From assembly GCF_003626575.1 (NCBI RefSeq), contig NZ_RBDY01000028.1, forward strand, positions 29,109 to 93,108: 64,000 bases of DNA. The letters run 5' to 3'. The position numbers and the translations under genes were made by a program. This DNA is from Streptomyces radicis (GTDB taxonomy: Bacteria > Actinomycetota > Actinomycetes > Streptomycetales > Streptomycetaceae). Shown piece by piece: positions 54,278 to 63,324 of this stretch. A model generated the notes under the pieces. That model had not been told where the DNA came from, did no database searches, and was given only the letters and a program-made list of their open reading frames with translations. Positions within the stretch are counted from its first letter, which is position 1, and each line of letters begins with the position of its first letter.

Positions 54278-54390
54278 ACACCGCTCGGCGCGCGCCCCGC
54301 CCAGCCGCCGCGCGCCGGTCTCTCACCACGTGCGCCCAACCGTCGCGTCGGGCACGCCTACCCCCCGCCCCCCATGGGCAGGAGCGGGCA

Positions 54391-55737
54391 ATGACCACTG
54401 CGGAGAGGGCCACGGGTGCGGGCGACACGACCGGCGCGCCGGGGCCGTTGCGGAAGGCGTTGACGACGCCGCTGCTGTACCTGTTCATCCTGGGCGATGT
54501 CCTGGGCGCGGGGGTCTATGTGCTGGTCGGCCAGGTCGCGGGGGCGGCGGGTGGCGCCGTGTGGGTGCCGATGCTGGTCGCCCTGGTGCTCGCGCTGCTG
54601 ACCGCCGCCTCCTATGCCGAGCTGGCCACCAAGTACCCGCGCGCCGGGGGCGCCGCGCACTACGCGAAGCGCGCGTTCGGCCCGTTCCCCGGCTTTGTCA
54701 TCGGCTTCTGCATGCTCGCCGCGGGCATCGTCTCCGTCGCCGGGCTGACCAGGGCGTTCGGTGGCGAGTACCTCACGGAGTTCGTGACGCTGCCCGTCGT
54801 CGTGGTGAGCGTGATCTTCCTCGGCGCGCTCGCCCTGCTCAACCTGCGCGGCATCAGGGAGTCGATGCGGGCCAACGCCGTGGCCACCCTGATCGAGGTC
54901 AGCGGCCTGTTGATCATCGTGGGCCTCGGCGCCTGGATCATCGCGCGCGGCGACGGCGACTTCGGCGCGCTCACCGAGGTGGGCACGCCGGAGAAGGGCG
55001 CCGCCGCGGCCGTGTTGAGCGGCGCGGTGCTGGCGTACTACGCGTTCGTCGGGTTCGAGGCGTCCGTCAACCTCGCCGAGGAGACACACGACCCCCGACG
55101 CTCCTACCCGCGCGCGCTGTTCGCGGCGCTCGGCACGGCCGGGCTCGTCTATCTGCTGGTGGGGTTCGCCGCCACCGTGGCCGTGCCGACCGAGCGGCTC
55201 GTGGAGTCGAGCGGCCCGCTGCTCGAGGTCGTCGAGGTGGCGGGCGGGATGCCGCAGAAGGTGTTCAGCGCCATAGCGCTGGTCGCCGTGGCCAACGGCG
55301 CGCTGCTGACCGGCATCATGTCGTCCCGCCTGGCCTACGGCATGGCCCGCGACGGGCTGCTGCCGTCGTTCCTGGCCCGGGTGCTGCCCGTGCGCCGCAC
55401 CCCGTGGGCCGCGATCGCCGTCACCACCGTGCTGTCGATGGGGCTCGCGCTCACCGGCGACGTCGCCACCCTGGCCGCCACGCTCGTCCTGCTGCTGCTC
55501 GTGGTCTTCGCGGGCGTCAACGCGGCGGTGCTGGTGCTGCGCCGCGAACCGGGCGACGCGGCCGACCACTTCCGCGTCGCGCGCGTCGTCCCGGTGCTCG
55601 GCGTGGCGTCCTGCGTCGTGCTGGCCACCCAGATCGAGGGCGAGGTGTGGGCCAGAGGGCTGCCGCTCATGGGCGCGGGCGTCGTGTTCGGCGCGGTGGC
55701 CGAGATCCGCACCAGGCGGGCGGCGCGGGCCCGTTGA
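54391..55737 (+). CDS. APC family amino acid permease
   Basis: A 448-residue membrane transporter with about 12 hydrophobic segments. The first helix region LFILGDVLGAGVYVLVGQVAG carries the broken-helix glycine motif of APC carriers, and YYAFVGFEASVNLAEETHDP is the conserved sixth-helix region. Substrate unknown. CAGGAG precedes the ATG. It starts 113 bases after the palindrome. Confidence 0.88.
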   Translation: MTTAERATGAGDTTGAPGPLRKALTTPLLYLFILGDVLGAGVYVLVGQVAGAAGGAVWVPMLVALVLALLTAASYAELATKYPRAGGAAHYAKRAFGPFPGFVIGFCMLAAGIVSVAGLTRAFGGEYLTEFVTLPVVVVSVIFLGALALLNLRGIRESMRANAVATLIEVSGLLIIVGLGAWIIARGDGDFGALTEVGTPEKGAAAAVLSGAVLAYYAFVGFEASVNLAEETHDPRRSYPRALFAALGTAGLVYLLVGFAATVAVPTERLVESSGPLLEVVEVAGGMPQKVFSAIALVAVANGALLTGIMSSRLAYGMARDGLLPSFLARVLPVRRTPWAAIAVTTVLSMGLALTGDVATLAATLVLLLLVVFAGVNAAVLVLRREPGDAADHFRVARVVPVLGVASCVVLATQIEGEVWARGLPLMGAGVVFGAVAEIRTRRAARAR

Positions 55738-55844
55738 CCCAGGGCGCGGGTCAGGTCGACCCCGGCGGGCCCGCCCCGCGGCCGCGCGCGAGGACCCCGG
55801 CGCGAGCGGAGGATCGGCCGGTCGGCAGAATCCGGGGGGTGACG

Positions 55845-56411
55845 ATGTATGCGACGTCCCTGGGGGACGACGGCGCCGAGCTGCGGGCTCTCGAGCCGTG
55901 GCGGGCCGAGGAGTTCCTTGCGCACATGGACCGGGGTCGTGAGTTCGTCGGGCGGCACGTCTCGCTGCCCGACGCGGTGACCGACCTGGCGTCGAGCCGG
56001 GCGTTCCTCCAGACATACGCGCAGCGTCTCGCGACCGACACCGGGCGGATCGACGGCATATGGACCGGCGGCACGCTGGTCGGCGGCGTCCTCCTCCGCA
56101 CGATGGACGTGCCGCGCGGCACCGCGGAGGCGGGCTGCTGGCTCGAGCCTTCCGTGGTGGGCCGGGGCCTGGTGACCCGCGCGGCGCGCGTCCTGATCGA
56201 CTGGGCCGTCGAGGAACGTGGCATCCACCGCGTGGAGTGGGTGGTCTCCGCGGCCAACGCCGCGAGCATCGCCGTGGCCCGGCGGCTCGGGATGACCAAG
56301 GAAGGTGTGCTGCGGGAGAGTTACCCCTACCGGGGCAGGCGCCACGACATGGAGATGTGGTCCGTGCTCGCCCCGGAGTGGCGCGCCCAGCGCCCCGGCC
56401 GACCCGGCTGA
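55845..56411 (+). CDS. GNAT N-acetyltransferase, RimJ/RimL type
   Basis: A 188-residue acetyltransferase. The acetyl-CoA site is in CWLEPSVVGRGLVTRAARVL and the C-terminal part has VVSAANAASIAVARRLGMTKEG, typical of RimJ/RimL. ATG at 55845; a GTG two codons earlier is possible. After its stop comes a run of three imperfect 18-base GCTGACCCGACCGAYCCS units (about 56406-56460). Confidence 0.85.
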   Translation: MYATSLGDDGAELRALEPWRAEEFLAHMDRGREFVGRHVSLPDAVTDLASSRAFLQTYAQRLATDTGRIDGIWTGGTLVGGVLLRTMDVPRGTAEAGCWLEPSVVGRGLVTRAARVLIDWAVEERGIHRVEWVVSAANAASIAVARRLGMTKEGVLRESYPYRGRRHDMEMWSVLAPEWRAQRPGRPG

Positions 56412-56531
56412 CCTGACCGACCCGGCTGACCCGACCGATCCCGCTGACCCGGCCGAACCGAACGACCCGCGGCCCGCCCACCGGCGGAAACGTCGTTGCG
56501 GCGAACGTCACGCCCGGGCGAGGATGCCCGA

Positions 56532-56987
56532 ATGACCGCTCTACGCCTGCGCGTTGCCGCCTATGCCGTGTGCCGTGACCGGGACCGGGTCCTGCTCACC
56601 CGCTTCGTCTCGCGGGACCGCACCCAGCGGCACTGGTCCCTCCCGGGCGGCGGCGTCGAGCACGGCGAGGACCCGCTCGACGCGGTGGTCCGCGAGATCG
56701 CCGAGGAGACCGGGCACACCTCCGAGGTCGAGCGGCTCCTCGGCGTGGACTCCCGCACGCGCGACGACCTGCACAGCATCGGCGTCTTCTACCGCGCCCG
56801 CGTCACCGGCGGCACGCTGCGCCCCGAGGTCGACGGCTCGTCCGACCTGGCCGCCTGGCACCCCATCGCCGAGGTTCACGCTCTGCCCAGGGCCGCGCTC
56901 GTCGACATCGGCCTCCGCCTCGACCGGGAACGGCCCCTCGCGGGGCACGTCCCACCCATCCGGGTCGACGGCCTGCTGCGCCACTGA
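56532..56987 (+). CDS. Nudix hydrolase
   Basis: A 151-residue pyrophosphohydrolase. The Nudix box is complete: GGVEHGEDPLDAVVREIAEE followed by TG, with the metal-binding glutamates in REIAEE. Substrate unknown. The ATG at 56532 fits the family N terminus LRLRVAAYAVCRDRD; the upstream frame to 56496 is not needed. Confidence 0.88.
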   Translation: MTALRLRVAAYAVCRDRDRVLLTRFVSRDRTQRHWSLPGGGVEHGEDPLDAVVREIAEETGHTSEVERLLGVDSRTRDDLHSIGVFYRARVTGGTLRPEVDGSSDLAAWHPIAEVHALPRAALVDIGLRLDRERPLAGHVPPIRVDGLLRH

Positions 56988-57093
56988 GCGCGACCTCGCG
57001 CGCGGCACCCACGGGCTCGGCCTCGCCCACCGCCGACGCGCGGCGGCCGAGCGCGTCGAGGCCACGTCGAGGCCATGTCGGGGCCGTCGAACC

Positions 57094-57729
57094 TCAGGAG
57101 TGCCAGGCGACGCACGGGTGCACCGAGTCGTCGAACTCGACCAGGAAGCAGTACTGCGCCAGCCACTCGCCCTCGGTCGTGGTCCGCGACAGCAGCACCC
57201 CGTGGCCGTCGCCGAACAGCCCCACGGTGTAACGCACCCACTCGTGCCCGCCGCCGAGCGTCGTCACCGACTCGTGGTGGCGCGCGAGCTCCATGGCGAT
57301 CATGCGGCTCAGCGTCCGCACCGTGTCGTCGCGCGACTCGCAGCGCGCTACCCGCCCGCCGCCGTGCAGGTCGAGGCCCGCCACGGCGACCCGCGCGGTG
57401 GCCCGCGGCACGTCCTTGATGCGATACCTGAAGCCGTCGATCACCGCGTGCACGGCGTTGAACGGCGCGCGCCCCGCCATCAGCAGGTGCTCGGTCCCGG
57501 CGTCGGGGCGCAGCCAGGGGCGTTGCCCGGGGGCGCGTTCCCAGCGGAGGTTCGCCGCGAACGCGTCGTAACGTTCCACGCACACCGGGCACGCGTACCC
57601 GCCGGGGCGGCCGAGGGCGTCGTTCCGCTCGGTGAACGACGCCGGATCGCCCGCCTTCTCACAGAAGTCGCACTTGTACGGGACCGCCCGCCGCGCCTTC
57701 GCGCCCGCTCCGCGCCTGAACAACCGCAT
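57094..57729 (-). CDS. Unknown protein with N-terminal zinc finger
   Basis: A 211-residue protein. Residues 18-55 hold CDFC and CPVC pairs (YKCDFCEKAG, GGYACPVCVERYDA), a likely zinc knuckle. The rest has no recognised domain; conserved-looking parts are DGFRYRIKDVPRA and YTVGLFGDGHGVLLSRT. ATG close to the EamA gene end (10 bases), possibly one unit with it. Confidence 0.65.
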   Translation of the reverse strand: MRLFRRGAGAKARRAVPYKCDFCEKAGDPASFTERNDALGRPGGYACPVCVERYDAFAANLRWERAPGQRPWLRPDAGTEHLLMAGRAPFNAVHAVIDGFRYRIKDVPRATARVAVAGLDLHGGGRVARCESRDDTVRTLSRMIAMELARHHESVTTLGGGHEWVRYTVGLFGDGHGVLLSRTTTEGEWLAQYCFLVEFDDSVHPCVAWHS

Positions 57730-57739
57730 GATCCAACGA

Positions 57740-58696
57740 CTACCCCATCCGGGCCGCGACCGGTCCCCTCTTCACCGAACGCCCCCTCTTCACCGAACGC
57801 CCCCGCTCCCCGCCGTCCCGCTCCCCGTCGCCCCGTTGCCGTTTTCCCGAGTGCGCCGCGGCCACGCCAGCCAGCGCGACCGCCATGCCCGCCACCGCGG
57901 CGGCGCTCGGGGCGTCGCCGAACATCCCCCACGCCCACAACGTCGTCGCCGGGGGCGTGAGATAGAGCAGCACGCTCGTGCGCGTCACGCCGAGGCGCCG
58001 GACGGCGAGCCAGTAGAGCCCGTAGCCGCCCACCGTGGAAAGCCCCACGACCCAGGCGACCGCCCACCAGAACCCGCCGGTCGTCGGCGGCGCCGCGCCC
58101 CCGGCGGCCAGGGCGACCACCGTGAAGGCGACGGCGCTGATCAGGCAGTGCAGCGGCAGCGCGTCGACGGGCGGAAGGGGGTGACGGGCCCGGCGTTCGA
58201 TGAAGCTGGCCGCGAGCAGCCCGGCCATGCCAGTGAACGGCAGCGCGTACGCCGCGGGCGCCACCCCCGCGCCCGTCGCGAGGTCGTCGCCGACCACGAG
58301 CGCCACCCCGGCGAGCCCGATCGCGAGCCCCGCCCACTGCCGACGGGTCACGGTCTCGCCGAGCAGCGGTCCGGCCAGCGCGGCCGCGGCCAACGGCTGG
58401 AGCGCGGCGGCCAGCGCGCAGGTCCCCGCGGGAACGCCCGCGCCCACCGCCCCCACGATCGAGCCGAGGTAGACGCCCTGGGACAGCAGCCCGATGACCG
58501 TCTGTTCGGCCAGCGCGCGCGGCGCGATCCTGCGGCGCCTGAACACCAGCCACGCGCCCCCGAGCAGCGCGGCCGCGGCCACGAAGCGCCACATCAACAG
58601 GGTGTCGGCGCCCGCCTGCCGGGTGCCGAGCTCGGCGCCGATGAACCCCGAGCTCCACATCACCACGAGGCCGACCGCCAGCAGGGGCCCGGACAT
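57740..58696 (-). CDS. EamA/DMT superfamily exporter
   Basis: A 318-residue transporter with ten hydrophobic segments in two EamA repeats, starting LLAVGLVVMWSSGFIGAELG. The last 30 residues are a charged tail containing a tandem hexapeptide GRSVKR encoded by an exact 17-base direct repeat (57765-57781, 57783-57799). It is divergent from tetR with paired operators between them, so expression is likely induced by its own substrate. Confidence 0.88.
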   Translation of the reverse strand: MSGPLLAVGLVVMWSSGFIGAELGTRQAGADTLLMWRFVAAAALLGGAWLVFRRRRIAPRALAEQTVIGLLSQGVYLGSIVGAVGAGVPAGTCALAAALQPLAAAALAGPLLGETVTRRQWAGLAIGLAGVALVVGDDLATGAGVAPAAYALPFTGMAGLLAASFIERRARHPLPPVDALPLHCLISAVAFTVVALAAGGAAPPTTGGFWWAVAWVVGLSTVGGYGLYWLAVRRLGVTRTSVLLYLTPPATTLWAWGMFGDAPSAAAVAGMAVALAGVAAAHSGKRQRGDGERDGGERGRSVKRGRSVKRGPVAARMG

Positions 58697-58717
58697 GAGG
58701 GAACACCTCCCCAGAGG

Positions 58718-58731
58718 AAACCGATCGGTTT
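58718..58731. promoter_or_regulatory. TetR operator 1, AAACCGATCGGTTT
   Basis: Perfect 14-bp palindrome 22 bases before the EamA start codon. A second identical core lies 31 bases away (centre to centre), three helical turns, so two repressor dimers would sit on the same face. Confidence 0.85.
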
Positions 58732-58747
58732 ACTAGCTACAGTGAAC

Positions 58748-58763
58748 TAAACCGATCGGTTTA
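58748..58763. promoter_or_regulatory. TetR operator 2, TAAACCGATCGGTTTA
   Basis: Perfect 16-bp palindrome, 37 bases before the tetR ATG, sharing the 14-bp core with operator 1. Between the two lies the short promoter space for the divergent genes. Confidence 0.87.
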
Positions 58764-58800
58764 TGGCAAGTTCTCGCAGAGATGAAGGGAGGCGGTGGCC

Positions 58801-59400
58801 ATGACGCACGGCGAGGCACCGTTGACCCCCGCCGCGCGGCGCGTCCTTGACGCGGCCGCCGAGCTGTTCTACGACCGGGGCATCAACGCGGTGGGCGTCG
58901 ACCTCATCGCGCGCCACGCCGGGGTCACCAAGAAGACGCTCTACGAGCGGTTCGGCTCCAAGGACCGCCTGATCGTCGCGTACCTGGGCGAACGCGACCA
59001 CCGCTATCGCGCCTGGGTGACCGACTGGCTCGACCGCGCCGCCGCCGATGGCCGGTCGCCGCGCGAGCGGGTGCTCGAGACGTTCGACGCGCTGGGCGCC
59101 TGGATGACGGCCCACAGCCCGCGCGGCTGCGGGTTCGTCAACGCCGCCGCCGAGCTGCCCGACCCCGACCACCCCGGCCGTGCCGTGATCGCCGACCAGA
59201 AACGGTGGCTGCGCGCCCGCTTCGCCGAACAGTGCCGCGCCGCGGGCCTGCCCGCGGAGGCCGCCCGCCGCCTGGGCGACGAGCTGGTCCTGCTCCACGA
59301 GGGCGCCACCGTCCTCTACGCCCTGGCCACCACCCCCGACCCGATCACCACGGCCCGCACCCTGGCATCGAACGCCCTGACCCACGCGGGCAGCCCCTGA
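58801..59400 (+). CDS. TetR family transcriptional regulator
   Basis: A 199-residue repressor. The HTH is LIARHAGVTKKTLYERFGSK near residues 33-52, preceded by LDAAAELFYDRGINAVGVD. The C-terminal ligand domain is TetR_C-like. ATG at 58801 follows GGGAGG with 8 bases; GTG 58795 is too close to it. Controls the divergent EamA exporter. Its TGA stop (59398-59400) lies in the first, degenerate CRISPR repeat. Confidence 0.9.
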   Translation: MTHGEAPLTPAARRVLDAAAELFYDRGINAVGVDLIARHAGVTKKTLYERFGSKDRLIVAYLGERDHRYRAWVTDWLDRAAADGRSPRERVLETFDALGAWMTAHSPRGCGFVNAAAELPDPDHPGRAVIADQKRWLRARFAEQCRAAGLPAEAARRLGDELVLLHEGATVLYALATTPDPITTARTLASNALTHAGSP

Positions 59401-59911
59401 CACCCCCACTCGCGCGGGGAGAACGCCAAGTCCTGTGGCAGCTCGACACGCTCGGCCGGACCACCCCCGCTCGCGCGGGGAGAACATCCAGCTGGCGTCC
59501 GACACGTACACGCCCCTCGGACCACCCCCGCTCGCGCGGGGAGAACTCCGGGGCGACGCGCAGCGCGGACAAGTTGACCGGACCACCCCGCTCGCGCGGG
59601 GAGAACACGCCCACGCACTGATGGTCGGAGTAGGACGACGGACCACCCCCGCTCGCGCGGGGAGAACAGGTCCATCCCGGCCGCCGCGATGTTGCGGGTC
59701 GGACCACCCCCGCTCGCGCGGGGAGAACTCGACGACCTGGTCGCCCACATGAACGACCTACGGACCACCCCCGCTCGCGCGGGGAGAACACCCCAGGATC
59801 GACGGCCTCCATCGGCTGGACCGGACCACCCCCGCTCGCGCGGGGAGAACTCGTCCCACGGCAGCAGCCCCAGCACGGGAACCGGACCACCCCCGCTCGC
59901 GCGGGGAGAAC
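59397..59911 (-). CRISPR. CRISPR array 1, type I-E-like, 9 repeats
   Basis: Repeats of 28-29 bases at 59397 (degenerate), 59458, 59519, 59580 (one C lost), 59640, 59701, 59762, 59823 and 59884, with eight unique 33-base spacers (32 if the repeat includes the preceding C). On the minus strand the repeat reads GTTCTCCCCGCGCGAGCGGG then GGTGGTCC, close to the E. coli type I-E repeat. The degenerate copy at the left and the non-repeat flank at the right put the leader at 59912 onward. Confidence 0.95.
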
Positions 59912-60144
59912 ACCTCTTGAGCTGGGGCATCAGCGACGCTTTGCCGTTTCGTGACCTTCTGCCGGGCCCCTGCACGCGGCCCATTGTCCACCCCTCGCAC
60001 CGCGTCACCTCAACTCGCGTCCGATCTCGCCGTTCCCCGCCCGGCGGAGGGCCGTGGCCGGGGGTTCAGGCCGTTGCCATCGAGTGGCCATGAGGGCTCC
60101 GCACACTGCCGCTGACATGCGCGACCAGTGCAAGGAGCTCTTCC
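59912..60144 (-). other. Probable leader of CRISPR array 1
   Basis: No gene is supported here. Directly next to the intact end repeat the sequence is less GC-rich (around TTGAGCTGGGGCATC and GCTTTGCCGTTTCGTGACC), as CRISPR leaders tend to be. The right part also must hold the start signals of the phosphoesterase gene. Confidence 0.5.
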
Positions 60145-62034
60145 ATGGCGCATACCCATGACGGCGAAGGAGTGCGGAGACGCAGGCTGCTTCAGGCCGC
60201 GGTCACCGTTCCCGCGGCCGGTGCCGCGATCACCGCGGCGGCCGCCTCCACCGCCGCGGCGGCCACCCCGGCCCAACGCCCAGGCCGCGGCGGGCGGTTC
60301 GACGGCGACAGCCCCCGCTTCGCCCTCGCCGTGCTGCCGGACACCCAGTACCTCTTCGACGCCGACAGCTCCGACCCGGCGCCGTTGCGGGAGACGTTCC
60401 GCTATCTCGTCGCCGAGCGCGCGGGCGCGAACATCGCCTTTCTGACGCACCTCGGCGACGTCACCGAGCACGGCACCGAGCAGGAACTCCGGCTCGCCGC
60501 CGACACGTTCGGCACGATCCACGGCTCGGTCCCCTACAGCGTCCTCGCCGGGAACCACGACATCGACGGCTCCACCGACGACCAACGCGGCGACTCCGCC
60601 TACCTCGACGCGTTCGGCCCCCGGCGTTACGCGTCCATGGACAGCTTCGGCGGCGCGTCCCCGGACGGCTACAACAGCTACCACGTGCTGCGCGCCGCCG
60701 GGCGCGACTGGCTCGTCCTGGCCCTCGACTGGCGGCTCTCCGACGCCGGACTCGCCTGGACGCAGGGCGTGTTGGACGCACACCCGCGCCTCCCCGCCAT
60801 CCTCACCACCCACGACCTCGCGCACGCCGACGACGAGGGCCGCGCCCACCTGTCCGACAACGGAACGCGCCTGTGGGAAGGTCTTATCCGCCGCAACGAC
60901 CAGATCTTCCTCGCCCTCGGCGGCCACTACTGGCCCCCGGGCCGCACCGTCCTGGCCAACGACGCGGGCCACGACGTGCACGTCCACATCACCAACTACC
61001 AGGACCGTTACTACGGTGGCGCCGGGATGATCCGGCTGTACGCGTTCGACCTGGCGCGGGGCGTCGTCGACGTCGAGACGTTCGCGCCGTGGTTCCTGGC
61101 CCGAGACCCGGAGCGGCGCACCCCGTTGGAGGCCGAGACCGTCGAACTGACCGGCGACACCGACCGGTTCGGCCTCGCGATCGACTTCGCCGAGCGCTTC
61201 GGCGGCTTCGCGCCCGTGCCGCCGCCCGCGCCGCGTCCGCCCGCGGCCGTCATGCCGCGCGGCACCGTCGCCTACTGGCGGTTCGACGGCTCGGCCCTCC
61301 CCGCGCCCGGCGTCCCCGTTCCCGATGGCACGGTCGTGCGCGACCTCTCGGGGAACGGCAACCACCTGACCGTCAGCCGCCTCCACGCCAGCGGGCCCGG
61401 CGCGTTGGTGGTCTCCGACGAGCACCACGGCGGCCAACCCGCCCACGCCAGCCTGCGTTTCGACGGCGGGCAGTCACCCGACCGCGGCGCGATCCTGACG
61501 ACGGGGGCGCGGGCGCCGCTCAACAGCCTGAAGTTCACGCGGGGTTACACCATCGAGACGTTCATCAAGCTACCCGAGCCGTTCGAGGGCCAGCACGCGT
61601 GGATGGGCATCCTCAGCTGGCAGGGCCGCAACAGCGAGGCGGGCAAGACGACCGGCTGGTCCCCCGACGAGCCGACGTGCAGCCTCAACCTCTCGGGCGA
61701 GCGCTTCCTCCAGTTCGTCGTGTACCCGCACCGGCAGGACGCGGACCCCACGTCGTGGAGCCACGCGCTCGAGGTCGGCCGCTGGACGCACATCGCGGTG
61801 GTCAACGACGGCCGCCGCACGGTCGTTCACGTCGAGGGCTCGAAGATCGCCCGCAACCCCACGCAGGCCTCGACGGGCATCGCGACGCTGGGCAAGCCGT
61901 TCACGATCGGCGCGACGCAGTTCGACGAACGGTTCGGGCAGGGCTTCTACGGCTGGATCGGCGACACGCGCATCGTCGAACGGGCCCTGGACAGCGACGA
62001 GTTCCTGACGTCGGCGGAGCGGCCCGGCCGTTAG
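60145..62034 (+). CDS. Tat-exported metallophosphoesterase with LamG domain
   Basis: A 629-residue secreted enzyme. Twin-arginine signal RRRRLLQAAV then an Ala-rich hydrophobic stretch. The calcineurin-like domain shows the metal ligands in LPDTQYLF, HLGDVTEHG, AGNHDIDG, LTTHDLAHA and GGHYWPPG (residues 65-275). After a Pro-rich linker (around 355-370) a concanavalin/LamG-like domain begins GTVAYWRFDGSALP. AAGGAG precedes the ATG. Probable wall or extracellular phosphodiesterase; substrate unknown. Confidence 0.88.
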   Translation: MAHTHDGEGVRRRRLLQAAVTVPAAGAAITAAAASTAAAATPAQRPGRGGRFDGDSPRFALAVLPDTQYLFDADSSDPAPLRETFRYLVAERAGANIAFLTHLGDVTEHGTEQELRLAADTFGTIHGSVPYSVLAGNHDIDGSTDDQRGDSAYLDAFGPRRYASMDSFGGASPDGYNSYHVLRAAGRDWLVLALDWRLSDAGLAWTQGVLDAHPRLPAILTTHDLAHADDEGRAHLSDNGTRLWEGLIRRNDQIFLALGGHYWPPGRTVLANDAGHDVHVHITNYQDRYYGGAGMIRLYAFDLARGVVDVETFAPWFLARDPERRTPLEAETVELTGDTDRFGLAIDFAERFGGFAPVPPPAPRPPAAVMPRGTVAYWRFDGSALPAPGVPVPDGTVVRDLSGNGNHLTVSRLHASGPGALVVSDEHHGGQPAHASLRFDGGQSPDRGAILTTGARAPLNSLKFTRGYTIETFIKLPEPFEGQHAWMGILSWQGRNSEAGKTTGWSPDEPTCSLNLSGERFLQFVVYPHRQDADPTSWSHALEVGRWTHIAVVNDGRRTVVHVEGSKIARNPTQASTGIATLGKPFTIGATQFDERFGQGFYGWIGDTRIVERALDSDEFLTSAERPGR

Positions 62035-62182
62035 TCCCCGTCGTTCGTCCGTGGTCTCGACAAGGCGGCTCCCAGCCTCCCGGCGCGGAATCCCCTCGCC
62101 ATGGGGGTGGGGGCCGCTCACCGGTCCGGTGTCTCGCGTTCCCTGGGTGGTCGACCCGTTCGGCGGCTGATGGCCCGCCGGG

Positions 62183-62719
62183 TCAGCCGACCCGTTTCCA
62201 GAAGAACGAGCAGTCCCGCAGCGTGCCCTCGGGGTCGGCCGCGTAGTCGGGGACGACGCCGTAACGCGTCCATCCGGCCGCCGTGTACAGCCGCTCGCCG
62301 GAGCTGTCCGTCTCCGTGTCGAGCATCAGCAGGCCCAGTCCTTCCTCGGCCGCCGCTTCCTCCGCCGTTGCGAGGAGGGCGCGGCCGAGCCCACGGCCCC
62401 GGGCGCCGGGGTGGACCATGAGCTTCACGACCTCGGCGCGGTGCCGGGCGTTGGGCTTGTCGGCGCGGGCCAGGGCGATCGTGCCACGTACGCCGCCGTC
62501 GTCCAGGGCGACCCAGACGGTCAGGGCGCCGTCCGCGACCGCCGCCGCGCGCGACCGCCACCACGCCGCCGCGTCGTCGGGCCCGAACGGCGAGACAAAA
62601 CCCAACGATCCGCCGTCCGCCACCACATCGGCGAACAGCTCCGCCAACTCCGGTACGGCGTCCGCGTATTCCATGGCGTCGAGCCGGACGATCCGTGCCG
62701 CGCCCCGTTCCGCCGTCAT
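62183..62719 (-). CDS. GNAT N-acetyltransferase
   Basis: A 178-residue acetyltransferase. VVKLMVHPGARGRGLGRALL is the acetyl-CoA binding motif A; LLMLDTETDSSGERLYTAAG follows as motif B. Start overlaps the XRE gene stop by 4 bases (ATGA). The fold around DTETDSSGERLY is seen in many resistance-type GNATs, but the substrate is unknown. Confidence 0.87.
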   Translation of the reverse strand: MTAERGAARIVRLDAMEYADAVPELAELFADVVADGGSLGFVSPFGPDDAAAWWRSRAAAVADGALTVWVALDDGGVRGTIALARADKPNARHRAEVVKLMVHPGARGRGLGRALLATAEEAAAEEGLGLLMLDTETDSSGERLYTAAGWTRYGVVPDYAADPEGTLRDCSFFWKRVG

Positions 62720-63324
62720 GGCAGCACCACCACCAGGGCGTACCGGGCGGCGTCGGGCCCCGGGCACTGGAAGCGCGAGGGGCCCCACAGCCGGAACCGC
62801 AGGCAGTCGCCCGCCCGCAGAACATGCGCGTTCCCGTCGACCGTCACCGTCACCGCTCCGTCGAGCACCCAGATGTGCTGCTCGATGCCCGGTACGGGCG
62901 GTCCGTCGTAGGCGATGTCCGCGCCGGGCCGCAGCGTGCCCTCGACGATCTCGCCGCGCAGCCCGGGGTGCGGGGCGGACACCGAGCGGCGCACGAACCC
63001 CGATGTCTCGTCGCGCCACACCGCCTGCCGTGCCGCGGGCACGTGCTGCGGCGGGTGGGCCTCGATCTCGGCGAGCAGCCGCGACATCGTCCGCCCGTAC
63101 GCGCCGCAGAGCCGCCCCAGCAGCGCGGCGGTGGGGCTCATCTCGCCCCTCTCCAGCCGCGACAGGGTGGAACGGCTGACGCCCGTCCGCCCCGCCAACT
63201 CGTCGAGGGACCACCCGAATTCACCCCGCAGCTGGGCGAGCCGCCCGGCGAGCCTCGCCTCGATCCCCTCGCCCAGGTCCTCGGGGCCGCTCCGTGCGTC
63301 CCGCCCATCCGCCGTGCTTCCCAT
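62716..63324 (-). CDS. XRE-cupin transcriptional regulator
   Basis: A 202-residue regulator: N-terminal XRE helix-turn-helix (WSLDELAGRTGVSRSTLSRL, about residues 38-57) and a C-terminal cupin_2 barrel (IEQHIWVLDGAVTVTVDGNA with DCLRFRLWGPSRF). Such proteins sense a small ligand with the cupin. First gene of a pair with the GNAT gene. ATG at 63324; an inverted repeat covers the start codon. Longer open frame upstream crosses CRISPR array 2 and is rejected. Confidence 0.88.
   Translation of the reverse strand: MGSTADGRDARSGPEDLGEGIEARLAGRLAQLRGEFGWSLDELAGRTGVSRSTLSRLERGEMSPTAALLGRLCGAYGRTMSRLLAEIEAHPPQHVPAARQAVWRDETSGFVRRSVSAPHPGLRGEIVEGTLRPGADIAYDGPPVPGIEQHIWVLDGAVTVTVDGNAHVLRAGDCLRFRLWGPSRFQCPGPDAARYALVVVLP

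Noticed and set aside
59316..60093. Open frames repeating SPRERGWS or PPLARGE across CRISPR array 1
   Set aside because: They are translations of the CRISPR repeats, as shown by their 61-base period.
62183..63324. XRE-GNAT pair as a toxin-antitoxin system
   Set aside because: The XRE protein has a cupin ligand domain and full regulator length, and the GNAT lacks features of the small TacT-type toxins; an ordinary regulated acetyltransferase is simpler.
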